Source: MFD01213-c1 sp963704405
GTDB lineage: Bacteria > Planctomycetota > Phycisphaerae > Tepidisphaerales > Tepidisphaeraceae
Direction of reading: 5' to 3'
NCBI GenBank assembly: GCA_963704405.1
Contig: OY969903.1
Location: forward strand, 4,526,001-4,590,000
DNA length: 64,000 nt
Position numbers and translations under genes: made by a program. How positions within the stretch are numbered: position 1 is the stretch's first letter; each line of letters starts with the position of its first letter. The notes beneath the pieces were generated by a model. It searched no databases. It was not told the origin of the DNA and was given only the letters and a program-made list of their open reading frames with translations. Below, piece by piece: positions 9,652 through 17,522 of the stretch.

Positions 9652-10035
9652 TTGACCAATCCATCGCCGCAAGAGTATGCTTCCGCTGTGAAGGAACTGC
9701 ACGTTCATTCCGAACAGCGCCTGTCAAGCCTCATCATCACCGTCACAGGCGACGCCGGCATCGGCAACGTCGGCAAGCTCGAGACAGAATTGACGCGGCT
9801 CTCAGCTTTGCGTCCGGCCCTGGTCGTCTTTGATCTGTCCGGCCTTGATTTCATCGCGAGCCTGGGAATGGGCGCCCTCATGGCCTTTCGCCGCGGCGTG
9901 GCCCGGAACGGCGGGATTGTGCGTCTGGCAGCGGCCAAACCCGTCGTGCTCGACGCATTCAAACACGCCGCCCTGAACGCGCTGTTCGATGCGTGCGATA
10001 CAGTTGATGAGGCGCTCACACCCAAGGCGCCTTGA
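9652..10035 (+). CDS. STAS-domain anti-sigma factor antagonist
   Basis: A 127-residue single STAS domain. Members such as SpoIIAA/RsbV bind anti-sigma kinases and are switched off by Ser phosphorylation. The usual core is present: LVVFDLSGLDFIASLGMGAL, in which the Ser of IASLG is the likely phosphorylation site. A SpoIIE-type phosphatase encoded 5 kb away (15360-16304) could be the enzyme that dephosphorylates it; that pairing is inference. The start is uncertain: TTG at 9652 or GTG at 9688; no strong ribosome binding site is seen. Confidence 0.82.
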   Translation: MTNPSPQEYASAVKELHVHSEQRLSSLIITVTGDAGIGNVGKLETELTRLSALRPALVVFDLSGLDFIASLGMGALMAFRRGVARNGGIVRLAAAKPVVLDAFKHAALNALFDACDTVDEALTPKAP

Positions 10036-10174
10036 CGGCCTGATCCCGCTGATTCAATTCACGACATGGATCGCCATGTGCAGGCGCGTCCAGACGCCCC
10101 GCTTCTTGACATGCCGCCCCGCCGCCTTAGCATCCCCCGACCGGCCAAGACCTGGCCCAATCAAGGAAAATCAC

Positions 10175-11358
10175 ATGGCCAAAAAAACAATCGCCGACGT
10201 TGACGTAAAAGGCAAAAAAATTCTGATGCGGGTCGATTTTAATGTCCCGCTGGACGGTGCGCGGATCACCGATGACCGCCGCATTGCCCAAGCGCTTCCT
10301 ACGATTAAAAGCGTCCTGGATCGCGGCGGCCGCCTCATTCTCATGAGCCATCTCGGCCGTCCCAAAGGCGGCCCGGAGCCTCGGTATTCGCTCAAGCCTG
10401 CCGCCGGCCGATTGGCCGAACTGCTGCACAAGCCTGTGACGTTCGCGCCGGACAGCATCGGCCCGGAAGTCGACAAACTCGCCGCTGAGTTGAAAGACGG
10501 TGATGTTCTTCTGCTGGAAAATCTCCGCTTCCATAAGGAAGAAGAGAAGAACGATCCCAACTTCGCCAAACAGCTGGCCAGGCTCGGCGATATTTATGTC
10601 AATGACGCCTTTGGCACGGCCCATCGCGAGCATGCGAGCACCTTTGGTGTGCCGCAGGCGATGGCGGGCAAGCCTCGGGTGATTGGTATGCTGATCCAGA
10701 AAGAGTTGAAGTTTCTCGGTGAAGCAATCAGCAATCCCAAGCGGCCATTTGTCGCCATCCTCGGGGCGCAAAAGTCTCCGACAAAATCAATGTCATCGAA
10801 CAACTCCTCGGCAAAGCCGACACCCTGCTTATCGGCGGCGCGATGGCTTACACCTTCTTCCTCGCCCAGGGCAAGGAAGTCGGCAAAAGCCTTGTCGAGC
10901 GCGACAAAGTCGATCTCGCCAAGTCGCTCCTGGCGAAGGCGGGCGGCAAGATCAAGCTGCCGGTCGACACGGTCATTTCTGATAAAATGACCGACGACGC
11001 CCAGACCAAAATCGTTGAAGGCAACATCCCGGCGGACATGGAAGGTTTTGATATCGGCCCTAAAACGCGAGAGTTGTACAAAGCTGAAATTGCCAAGGCC
11101 AAAACAATCATCTGGAATGGCCCGATGGGCGTTTTCGAAAAGAAGCCTTTCGCCGCGGGAACGCAGCAGGTGGCCCAGGCCGTCGCCGACGCCACCGCGA
11201 AAAACGGCGCGATCACGATCATCGGCGGTGGTGACAGCGCGGCGGCCATTGAACAACTCGGCCTGGCCGAAAAAGTCAGCCACGTGAGCACCGGCGGCGG
11301 AGCAAGCCTGGAGTTTTTGGAGAACGGGCACTTCTCCACGCTGGATATTCTCGACTGA
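10175..11358 (+). CDS. pgk: Phosphoglycerate kinase, with one apparent frameshift
   Basis: Glycolytic enzyme converting 1,3-bisphosphoglycerate and ADP to 3-phosphoglycerate and ATP. The signature KILMRVDFNVP and SHLGRPKG lie in the N-terminal domain, and IIGGGDSAAAIEQLG and STGGGASLEFLE in the nucleotide-binding domain. The reading frame breaks at 10763-10766: the sequence has CTCGGGGCGCAAAA, whereas one extra G restores the conserved AILGGAKVSDKI and joins the two halves into about 394 residues, the normal family length. The ATG at 10175 has AAGGA at 10163-10167. As pgk is normally essential and single-copy, a consensus error in the G-run is more likely than a pseudogene. rpe follows about 100 bases later. 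Confidence 0.9.
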
Positions 11359-11391
11359 AGTTGGAACGGACACTTACTTAGTTCCGCAGGG

Positions 11392-11437
11392 CGTGCTTCG
11401 GCACGACCCATTGATTTTCGTGGCGTGCTGAAGCACG
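11392..11437 (+). terminator. Two tandem hairpins between pgk and rpe
   Basis: CGTGC-TTCG-GCACG (11392-11405) and CGTGC-TGAA-GCACG (11424-11437) are two five-base-pair stems with the same stem sequence, 18 bases apart. The first has a stable UUCG loop. There is no clear T-run, so they may be mRNA-stabilising or attenuating structures and not a simple terminator. Confidence 0.4.
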
Positions 11438-11461
11438 GCGTACAAAATCTGCGAATTCCCC

Positions 11462-12133
11462 ATGATCGTCGATCCCTACCAATCCGTCCGCCCGATGATC
11501 CTTCCGTCGATCCTCTCCGCCGATTTCTCATCCCTGGGCGCGGAGATCAGTGACGTGCTCAACGGCGGCGGTGACTTTCTCCATCTCGACATCATGGACG
11601 GCCACTTCGTTCCCAACATCAGCTTTGGCCCTGCCGTCACTAAAGCCACGCGCAAAATTACGCCGTGCTATCTGGATGCGCATCTGATGATCAGCGATCC
11701 GCTGAAGTACGCGCCGCCGCTGATTAAGGCGGGGGCGAATGGGATCACGTTTCATGTTGAAGCCGTGGATGATGCGGTTGCCACCGCTAAAACGCTGCGC
11801 ACCTTTGGTTGCCATGTGGGGATCACCCTGCGCCCGGCGACGCCGGTTGAGTCGATTTTCCCGGCCCTCGATCATGTCGACATGGTCCTTATCATGAGCG
11901 TCGTGCCGGGATTTTCCGGCCAGCAGTTCATGCCTGAGGTTCTCCCAAAAGCCGAGGTGATTAAGAATCGCCTCCGTCCGGACCAGCGCCTGGAAATCGA
12001 CGGCGGCATCAAGCCGGAAAACATCCGCCAGGCCCAGTCTGCCGGCATCGACTGGTTCGTTGTCGCCAGCGCGATTTTCGATCATTCCAATCGCAGCGAG
12101 GCTATTTCTCAGCTTCGCAGCCAGCTCCGATAA
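11462..12133 (+). CDS. rpe: Ribulose-phosphate 3-epimerase
   Basis: Interconverts ribulose 5-phosphate and xylulose 5-phosphate in the pentose phosphate pathway (and the Calvin cycle where present). The 223-residue TIM barrel has all family motifs: LPSILSADFSSLG, FLHLDIMDGHFVPN (metal-binding His and catalytic Asp), DAHLMI, VVPGFSGQQF and EIDGGIKPEN with the second catalytic Asp. The product may start at the ATG at 11462 or at an in-frame ATG at 11495 (MILPSIL, the usual family N-terminus). It lies downstream of pgk, both in central carbon metabolism. Confidence 0.94.
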   Translation: MIVDPYQSVRPMILPSILSADFSSLGAEISDVLNGGGDFLHLDIMDGHFVPNISFGPAVTKATRKITPCYLDAHLMISDPLKYAPPLIKAGANGITFHVEAVDDAVATAKTLRTFGCHVGITLRPATPVESIFPALDHVDMVLIMSVVPGFSGQQFMPEVLPKAEVIKNRLRPDQRLEIDGGIKPENIRQAQSAGIDWFVVASAIFDHSNRSEAISQLRSQLR

Positions 12134-12254
12134 GCCTGATAACCGGCATAAACTGACATGCCGGGCTCATCCCTCGGCCTGCTGCCATCTGCGCGCTGCC
12201 CGCGCTCCTCAGCGCCGTGACCTGTGATATACTTTCCCCGACCGGGCACATTCC

Positions 12255-13469
12255 ATGAACTCTAAGATTCGCATCGGGATTATCGGATTCGGCCGCATGG
12301 GCCGCGGCTTTGTTTCGGTCATGCAGCAGGACGAGCGGTGGGAAATCATCTCCATTGCCGATATGCATCCCTCCACACGTGATCTTGCCCGCCGAACGGT
12401 TCCTGGCGCGAAGATCCTTTCTAATCCGGATGACACCTTTGCCGATCCATCGCTGGATGCTGTCGGCCTGTTCACCCTGGCGGATGCCCGTCCTGCCCAG
12501 ATTCGCCGCGCGCTGAAAGCAAAGCTGCATGTCCTGGCTGAAAAGCCGATCGCCGCGGACATTAATACTGAATGGGAGCTTGTTCAGGAAATTGAAGCAT
12601 CAAAGCAGCTTGTCGCCGTGAACCTCTTCAATCGAAACGCATGGTATCACAAGGAAATCCAGGCTTTCATCGCCGAGGGAGAAATCGGCAAGCTGGCGAT
12701 CGTGCGCGTCTGCCATATGACCCCCGGCCACATGCCAACGGAAGGCCATGACCCCGAAGGCCCCCCCTTCCACGACTGCGGCATGCACTATGTCGACGTC
12801 GCCCGCTGGTATGCCAAGAGCGAATTCCAAACCTGGCACGCCCAGGGCCTGCGCATGTGGAACCACAAAGACCCGTGGTGGGTGCAGGCGCATGGCACGT
12901 TTGAGAACGGCGTGGTGTTCGACATCACACAGGGCTTTGTCTACGGCCATCTCGCCAAAGACAAAACCCACAACTGCTATGTTGACGTCATCGGCACCCG
13001 GGGTATCTGCCGTATGCATCATGATTTCAAAAATGCCACCATCGACTGCCACGGCGTAAACACTACGCTGCGCAAAACCGCGCTCTTCAACGACAAAAAA
13101 CTTGACGTCATGTGCGATGTTTTCGCCCGCTCGATCGCCGCCCGGAAAAACCTTGGCTTCCCCACGGCCCGCGACAGCGCCATCGCCTCCCAGGCCGCCT
13201 GGGCCATGCTCGCCGACGCGATGAAAAATGATCCGCCGGCGGTCGGCACGCAGGCCGAGATGAAAAAGATCCTCGAACACCGCCGCACATTACGAAGCGG
13301 GTTTGGCCTGCCCATCCGCCCGCAGGACTGCCCGCTCAACCCCGTCCCCATCGGTCAGCCTCCGATCGCCTGCGGGGAAGACATCTGCGGATATCAGGAT
13401 ATCAATTCCTCCGTCGATCCTTTGGACAAACCTGCCTTAACCCCCCAGGAACGAGCTAAATTGCAATAA
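12255..13469 (+). CDS. Gfo/Idh/MocA family oxidoreductase
   Basis: A 404-residue NAD(P)-dependent oxidoreductase probably acting on a sugar, inositol or derivative. The N-terminal Rossmann motif is IGIIGFGRMGRGF, the conserved EKPIAAD lies near residues 97-103, and HDCGMHYVDVARW near residues 172-184 matches the catalytic region of the C-terminal alpha/beta domain. Planctomycetes carry many such genes. The substrate cannot be named; neighbours (rpe upstream, msrP downstream) do not define it. Confidence 0.88.
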   Translation: MNSKIRIGIIGFGRMGRGFVSVMQQDERWEIISIADMHPSTRDLARRTVPGAKILSNPDDTFADPSLDAVGLFTLADARPAQIRRALKAKLHVLAEKPIAADINTEWELVQEIEASKQLVAVNLFNRNAWYHKEIQAFIAEGEIGKLAIVRVCHMTPGHMPTEGHDPEGPPFHDCGMHYVDVARWYAKSEFQTWHAQGLRMWNHKDPWWVQAHGTFENGVVFDITQGFVYGHLAKDKTHNCYVDVIGTRGICRMHHDFKNATIDCHGVNTTLRKTALFNDKKLDVMCDVFARSIAARKNLGFPTARDSAIASQAAWAMLADAMKNDPPAVGTQAEMKKILEHRRTLRSGFGLPIRPQDCPLNPVPIGQPPIACGEDICGYQDINSSVDPLDKPALTPQERAKLQ

Positions 13470-13519
13470 CTTCGCCACATCCAAACAAGGCGGCGCGGAC
13501 TGGCTACAATGACTTGCAA

Positions 13520-14536
13520 ATGGATCCCCAGAAACATGACATTTCTGCCTCTGAGATCACGCCACAAAGCACGTACCTCAACCGCCGCTCTTTCATTCGC
13601 GCGGGAATCCTGACTGCCACGACTGTGGGCACCGGCCTGTTGTATCGGAAGCTCAATACGCCAGGGCTGAAGAAGTCATCCGGCCGCACGCTCGCATCGC
13701 TATTCCCCGCAACGGGTCCAACCACTCATCCTTCGACTATTCCCTCGATCGATCCCAACATTGAAGCGGCATTTCGAACGGATGAAAAACACACATCCCT
13801 CCAGGACATTACCCATTACAACAATTTCTATGAGTTCTCCACGGATAAAGAATCTGTCGCCGACGCCGCCGCCGGTTTCATTACGCGCCCCTGGCCCATC
13901 ACCGTCGGCGGGCTCGTTCGCAAACCCATCACCCTTGATATCGACGATCTCCTGAAACTCAGCCCCCCTGAAGAGCGCATCTACCGGATGCGATGCGTGG
14001 AAGGGTGGTCGATGGTCATCCCCTGGGCCGGCTTCCCGCTCAGCAAGCTGCTCGATCGCGTCGAGCCGCTGAGCAGCGCCAAATACGTCGCCTTCCAAAC
14101 GCTGCTCGATCCCAATCGCATGCCGAATCAAAACCGACATGTGCTGGATTGGCCATATCTCGAAGGCCTGCGAATGGACGAAGCGATGCATCCACTGACG
14201 CTTCTCGCCAGCGGCTTATATGGCCACGAACTTCCGCCGCAGGATGGCGCACCCGTTCGTCTGGTTATCCCTTGGAAGTACGGCTTCAAAGGCGTCAAAT
14301 CCATTGTGAAAATCACCCTTGTCGCCGACCAGCCACCGACGACATGGAGCGCCTACGCTCCCAATGAATACGGCTTTTATGCCAATGTGAACCCCCAGGT
14401 CGACCATCCGCGCTGGAGTCAGGCCACCGAGCAGCGCATCGGCGAATTCGGCCGCCGCGATACTTTGATGTTCAACGGCTACACCGACCAGGTCGCACAT
14501 CTCTATGCCGGAATGGACCTTAAAGCCAATTTCTAA
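13520..14536 (+). CDS. msrP: Protein-methionine-sulfoxide reductase catalytic subunit
   Basis: MsrP is a periplasmic molybdopterin enzyme that repairs oxidised methionine in envelope proteins. The product has a twin-arginine signal (LNRRSFIRAGILTATT near residues 20-35) for export after cofactor loading. The molybdenum-ligand Cys is in RMRCVEGWSMVIPWAGFPL, almost as in E. coli MsrP. GLYGHELPPQDGAPVRLVIPWKYGFKG is the conserved pterin-binding region (given here only for recognition). The ATG at 13520 was chosen; no clear ribosome binding site is seen. The membrane partner msrQ follows after about 170 bases on the same strand. Confidence 0.92.
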   Translation: MDPQKHDISASEITPQSTYLNRRSFIRAGILTATTVGTGLLYRKLNTPGLKKSSGRTLASLFPATGPTTHPSTIPSIDPNIEAAFRTDEKHTSLQDITHYNNFYEFSTDKESVADAAAGFITRPWPITVGGLVRKPITLDIDDLLKLSPPEERIYRMRCVEGWSMVIPWAGFPLSKLLDRVEPLSSAKYVAFQTLLDPNRMPNQNRHVLDWPYLEGLRMDEAMHPLTLLASGLYGHELPPQDGAPVRLVIPWKYGFKGVKSIVKITLVADQPPTTWSAYAPNEYGFYANVNPQVDHPRWSQATEQRIGEFGRRDTLMFNGYTDQVAHLYAGMDLKANF

Positions 14537-14705
14537 TATAATAATGTATATCCAACTAATATCGATTAACCACGGATGCATGCTGATTCAGACTAATGCG
14601 GCTCGTGCTCACCGCATCAAACATCGGCAAACGTCCAATTGACCAACGACTTCTCCCATCTGTGTTTATTGGTGTGAATCGGCTGATACATTCTCCCCGA
14701 ACTTC

Positions 14706-15323
14706 ATGAAAGACCCCCGCTTCCCCAAGCTCGTCATCTTCGTCAACAGCAGCGTCCCCCTGGCCCTGCTGCTCTGGGACGCCTATTGGCATCATCTGGG
14801 CGCCAACCCCGTCGACTATGCCATCCACACCACCGGCGAACTCGCACTGATCTTTCTTGTCATCAGCCTCACCATCACTCCAGTGAGAAAAATCACTGGC
14901 TGGAACTGGCTCAGCCACTTCCGCCGAATGCTCGGCCTCTTCGCCTTCGCCTACGGCTGCATCCACTTCATCATTTACTTCGCCTTCGATCGATCTTTCA
15001 GTCTCTCGGCGACCCTCGCCGACATCATCAAGCACAAATACATTTTCTTCGGCCTGACCGCCCTGCTGCTTATGGTTCCCCTCGCTTTAACTTCCACTAA
15101 CGCATCCATCAAATGCCTAGGCGCAGCCAAATGGAAACAACTTCATCGCCTGGTCTATCCCGCCGCAATCGCCGCCGTCCTGCATTACTACCTTCTCGTG
15201 AAAGCCGACATCACCCAACCGGTCATCTTCGCAACCATCCTCGCCCTTCTCTTCGCCTACCGCCTGCTAAGCCCACATCTAAACGCGCTGAAAGCCCCGC
15301 CCAAAATAGCCCGATCCACATAA
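14706..15323 (+). CDS. msrQ: Heme-binding membrane subunit of the MsrPQ system
   Basis: MsrQ (YedZ) is a six-helix b-type cytochrome that passes electrons from the respiratory chain to MsrP. The 205-residue product belongs to the ferric-reductase-like transmembrane family: TPVRKITGWNWLSHFRRMLGL after the second helix, followed by helices with His residues (CIHFIIY, LHRLVYPAAIAAVLHYY) that probably ligate heme. It directly follows msrP in the same direction, so the pair is a complete envelope methionine repair system. Confidence 0.9.
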   Translation: MKDPRFPKLVIFVNSSVPLALLLWDAYWHHLGANPVDYAIHTTGELALIFLVISLTITPVRKITGWNWLSHFRRMLGLFAFAYGCIHFIIYFAFDRSFSLSATLADIIKHKYIFFGLTALLLMVPLALTSTNASIKCLGAAKWKQLHRLVYPAAIAAVLHYYLLVKADITQPVIFATILALLFAYRLLSPHLNALKAPPKIARST

Positions 15324-15359
15324 ACCTGGCAAACCACAGAGTACCCAAGCCGCCCCCTT

Positions 15360-16304
15360 TCAGACTTCATCCCTTCCCTTCCCCCACGTCTTATTCAATG
15401 ACGACCAAAACATCCCCCCAATATTCGCCAGTCGCATATCCGGCCACGGCATCGGCCCATCCCCGCGAAGCGCTCTCCCCATAGCCCGCACCATCTTTCC
15501 CTGCATGCGCCACCGCTCCACCAATCCCAGGCGCGGCGTCATCCCGTTTGGCCGAAACAGCAGCACCGTCACATCATCATCTGTTCGATACCCATCGGCC
15601 TCAATCGCCTTCAGCAATGTTGACGTCAGCGCCGCCGGATCTGAAAGATCGAGGGCGGAGATGATCCGCACCAATCCATCCTGCCCCAGCAATTCGCCGC
15701 TCGGCAGCCTCGCTTCGGTGAGCGAGTCCGTAAAGCACATCACCAGATCGCCAACGCGCAGCCGCACATCAAACTGATCGTAGTTGCACACTTCATCAAT
15801 CCCCCACGGAATATTCGTTGCCTGATTGCCATCACAGCTTCGATGCAGAACTTCCCATCGCTTCCGCTTCGACAAATACAACAGCGGCGGCGGATGCCCG
15901 GCATTGCACAACGTCAGATGCCGCGTCGGCCCGAAGAAGGTGCATACGATCGCCGTCGCAAAGCACATTCCCTCCGCAGATAGCGAAGAGAACTGGGAAT
16001 TCAACGATCGTACAAACCGTTTCTGATCGAGATAGTTCACATACCGCCGCATCAGCGTCCGCAGTTGTGCACCAACCGCGCTGACGCGCTCGCCATGCCC
16101 GCTGACATCCGCCACGAGCAAGCGGGTGATCCGCCCCGTGGCGCAGGCGGAAACGTAATACACATCACCGCCCCCCGCCGCATCGTTATAAGGCCGGCAA
16201 TACACCCACGCGTCCAGCCCCGCCATCGCCACCCCCGCATCCACCGGCTGGTTCCCGCCCCAGACCTCCATGCATTGCATCACCTGCCTGGATGTTTCAG
16301 ACAT
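15360..16304 (-). CDS. SpoIIE/RsbU-type PP2C serine phosphatase
   Basis: A cytosolic PPM-family phosphatase of about 314 residues without a clear sensor domain. Metal-binding motifs are visible: AGGGDVYYV, LLVADVSGHGERV and the late acidic motif GDLVMCFTDSLTEAR. NAGHPPPLLY is a further family signature. Such enzymes usually dephosphorylate STAS-domain antagonists of anti-sigma factors; the STAS protein at 9652 is a candidate partner by inference. The start is either ATG-16304 (MSETSRQ) or an ATG six codons upstream at 16322. The upstream methyltransferase ends about 50 bases before it on the same strand, so they may share a transcript. Confidence 0.87.
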   Translation of the reverse strand: MSETSRQVMQCMEVWGGNQPVDAGVAMAGLDAWVYCRPYNDAAGGGDVYYVSACATGRITRLLVADVSGHGERVSAVGAQLRTLMRRYVNYLDQKRFVRSLNSQFSSLSAEGMCFATAIVCTFFGPTRHLTLCNAGHPPPLLYLSKRKRWEVLHRSCDGNQATNIPWGIDEVCNYDQFDVRLRVGDLVMCFTDSLTEARLPSGELLGQDGLVRIISALDLSDPAALTSTLLKAIEADGYRTDDDVTVLLFRPNGMTPRLGLVERWRMQGKMVRAMGRALRGDGPMPWPDMRLANIGGMFWSSLNKTWGKGRDEV

Positions 16305-16354
16305 GGAATTCAATTCTGGCACGGGCGGAGTATATGCCGGATTAGCCCGGCCGC

Positions 16355-17200
16355 CTATGCTTTTCCCAGCACCACCAATTTCTGCGAAGGCATATCTACA
16401 TCCGCGATCCGTTCCCCGCAGAAGCTCAGGACCGATGACTCCACATCGCTCAGGAACTTCACAAAAAACTGCCTGGTCTGCTCGTTCGTCTGCATCGCCA
16501 GAATCTGATTCATCCCCGCCCGCACCGCGTTAAATTTCCCGCGCACGGCGTGATCCGGCCCGTCGATGCCCATAGGGTCATTGCTGTAAATGCACGATGC
16601 CCTGGTCGCGACGATCCGCAACCCTGCCGCCGCCGCCGCGGCTTCGAATTCATAGCGGCTGCGCACCAGCATCCAGTTCGTCCGCATCGTCAGCCGCGGC
16701 ATGTATTCCGTCGTCACAATCCGCCCGTCGGGCGCAAGATGATTCGCCAGATTCCGCATCGCCGTCATGAATCGGTCAGGCTCGGGGATATGGAACAAAA
16801 CGTTCATCACGTTGATCAGATCGAACTGCTCGCCAAGCTCCAGCGCCGGTTCGGTCAAATCCGCCGTACGAAATCGAGTGGCGATCTCCGGCACATCGGC
16901 ATACCGTCGTTTCAGGAGATCGATCGATGCCTGCGTGAAATCAACGCCCATCAGCATCGCCGGCTTAAACCGCTGAATGAAGTACCGCACCCACCTCCCC
17001 GAACCCGCGCCGACATCCAGAACCTTGCCGCCATCGACATTGACTTTGAGATCGCGCAGCAATTGTTCATAAATCGGATACAGCACCGCATCCTCGACCG
17101 GGTTGCTGTATGTCAGCCCGCCTTCGTCCTTCGCCGAATCATCCGACTGCTTCCACGCCTGCTCGTAATGAGCCCGAATGTCTTCCTGCATCAACGGCAT
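16355..17200 (-). CDS. Class I SAM-dependent methyltransferase
   Basis: A 281-residue methyltransferase. The SAM-binding motif I is KVLDVGAGSGRWVRYF (near residues 59-74) followed by the acidic residue of LMGVDF and a typical INVMNVLFHIPEPDRF segment (motifs post-II/III). The C-terminal third has no feature that gives the substrate. It lies upstream of the SpoIIE-type phosphatase on the same strand and diverges from the M16 peptidase gene. Confidence 0.83.
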   Translation of the reverse strand: MPLMQEDIRAHYEQAWKQSDDSAKDEGGLTYSNPVEDAVLYPIYEQLLRDLKVNVDGGKVLDVGAGSGRWVRYFIQRFKPAMLMGVDFTQASIDLLKRRYADVPEIATRFRTADLTEPALELGEQFDLINVMNVLFHIPEPDRFMTAMRNLANHLAPDGRIVTTEYMPRLTMRTNWMLVRSRYEFEAAAAAAGLRIVATRASCIYSNDPMGIDGPDHAVRGKFNAVRAGMNQILAMQTNEQTRQFFVKFLSDVESSVLSFCGERIADVDMPSQKLVVLGKA

Positions 17201-17522
17201 CGCGATTCTCCGGTAAGCCAGGGGCCAAGTGGTTATAGGACCTCTTGTAATTGTCGGCTAAGTTGCGCATCGCCATGCAGCATTAATTCGGCAGACTAAA
17301 AATTGCAGGAAAATCCAAAATCAGTTCTGAATAAACTGACTTCTGATGCACCTTTGCCTATCGGATCAGCATTTCTCAATTCGCCTCTCGATGCTTGCCG
17401 GCAGCCAAAGAAGTTTTGAGCGATGAATGGCGCGCTCGTAACTAATCCAAGTTTTGCGCGTATGATCTGCATCCACTCCGCCATCAGGTGGAAATGCGAC
17501 GTTGATCCCACGGAGAAGTGAA
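17201..17522. other. Intergenic region between divergent genes
   Basis: About 320 bases between the leftward methyltransferase and the rightward M16 peptidase. It should hold both promoters. I see no convincing hairpin, repeat, RNA gene or small open frame, apart from GGAGAAG at 17512-17518, the ribosome binding site of the peptidase. Confidence 0.5.
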
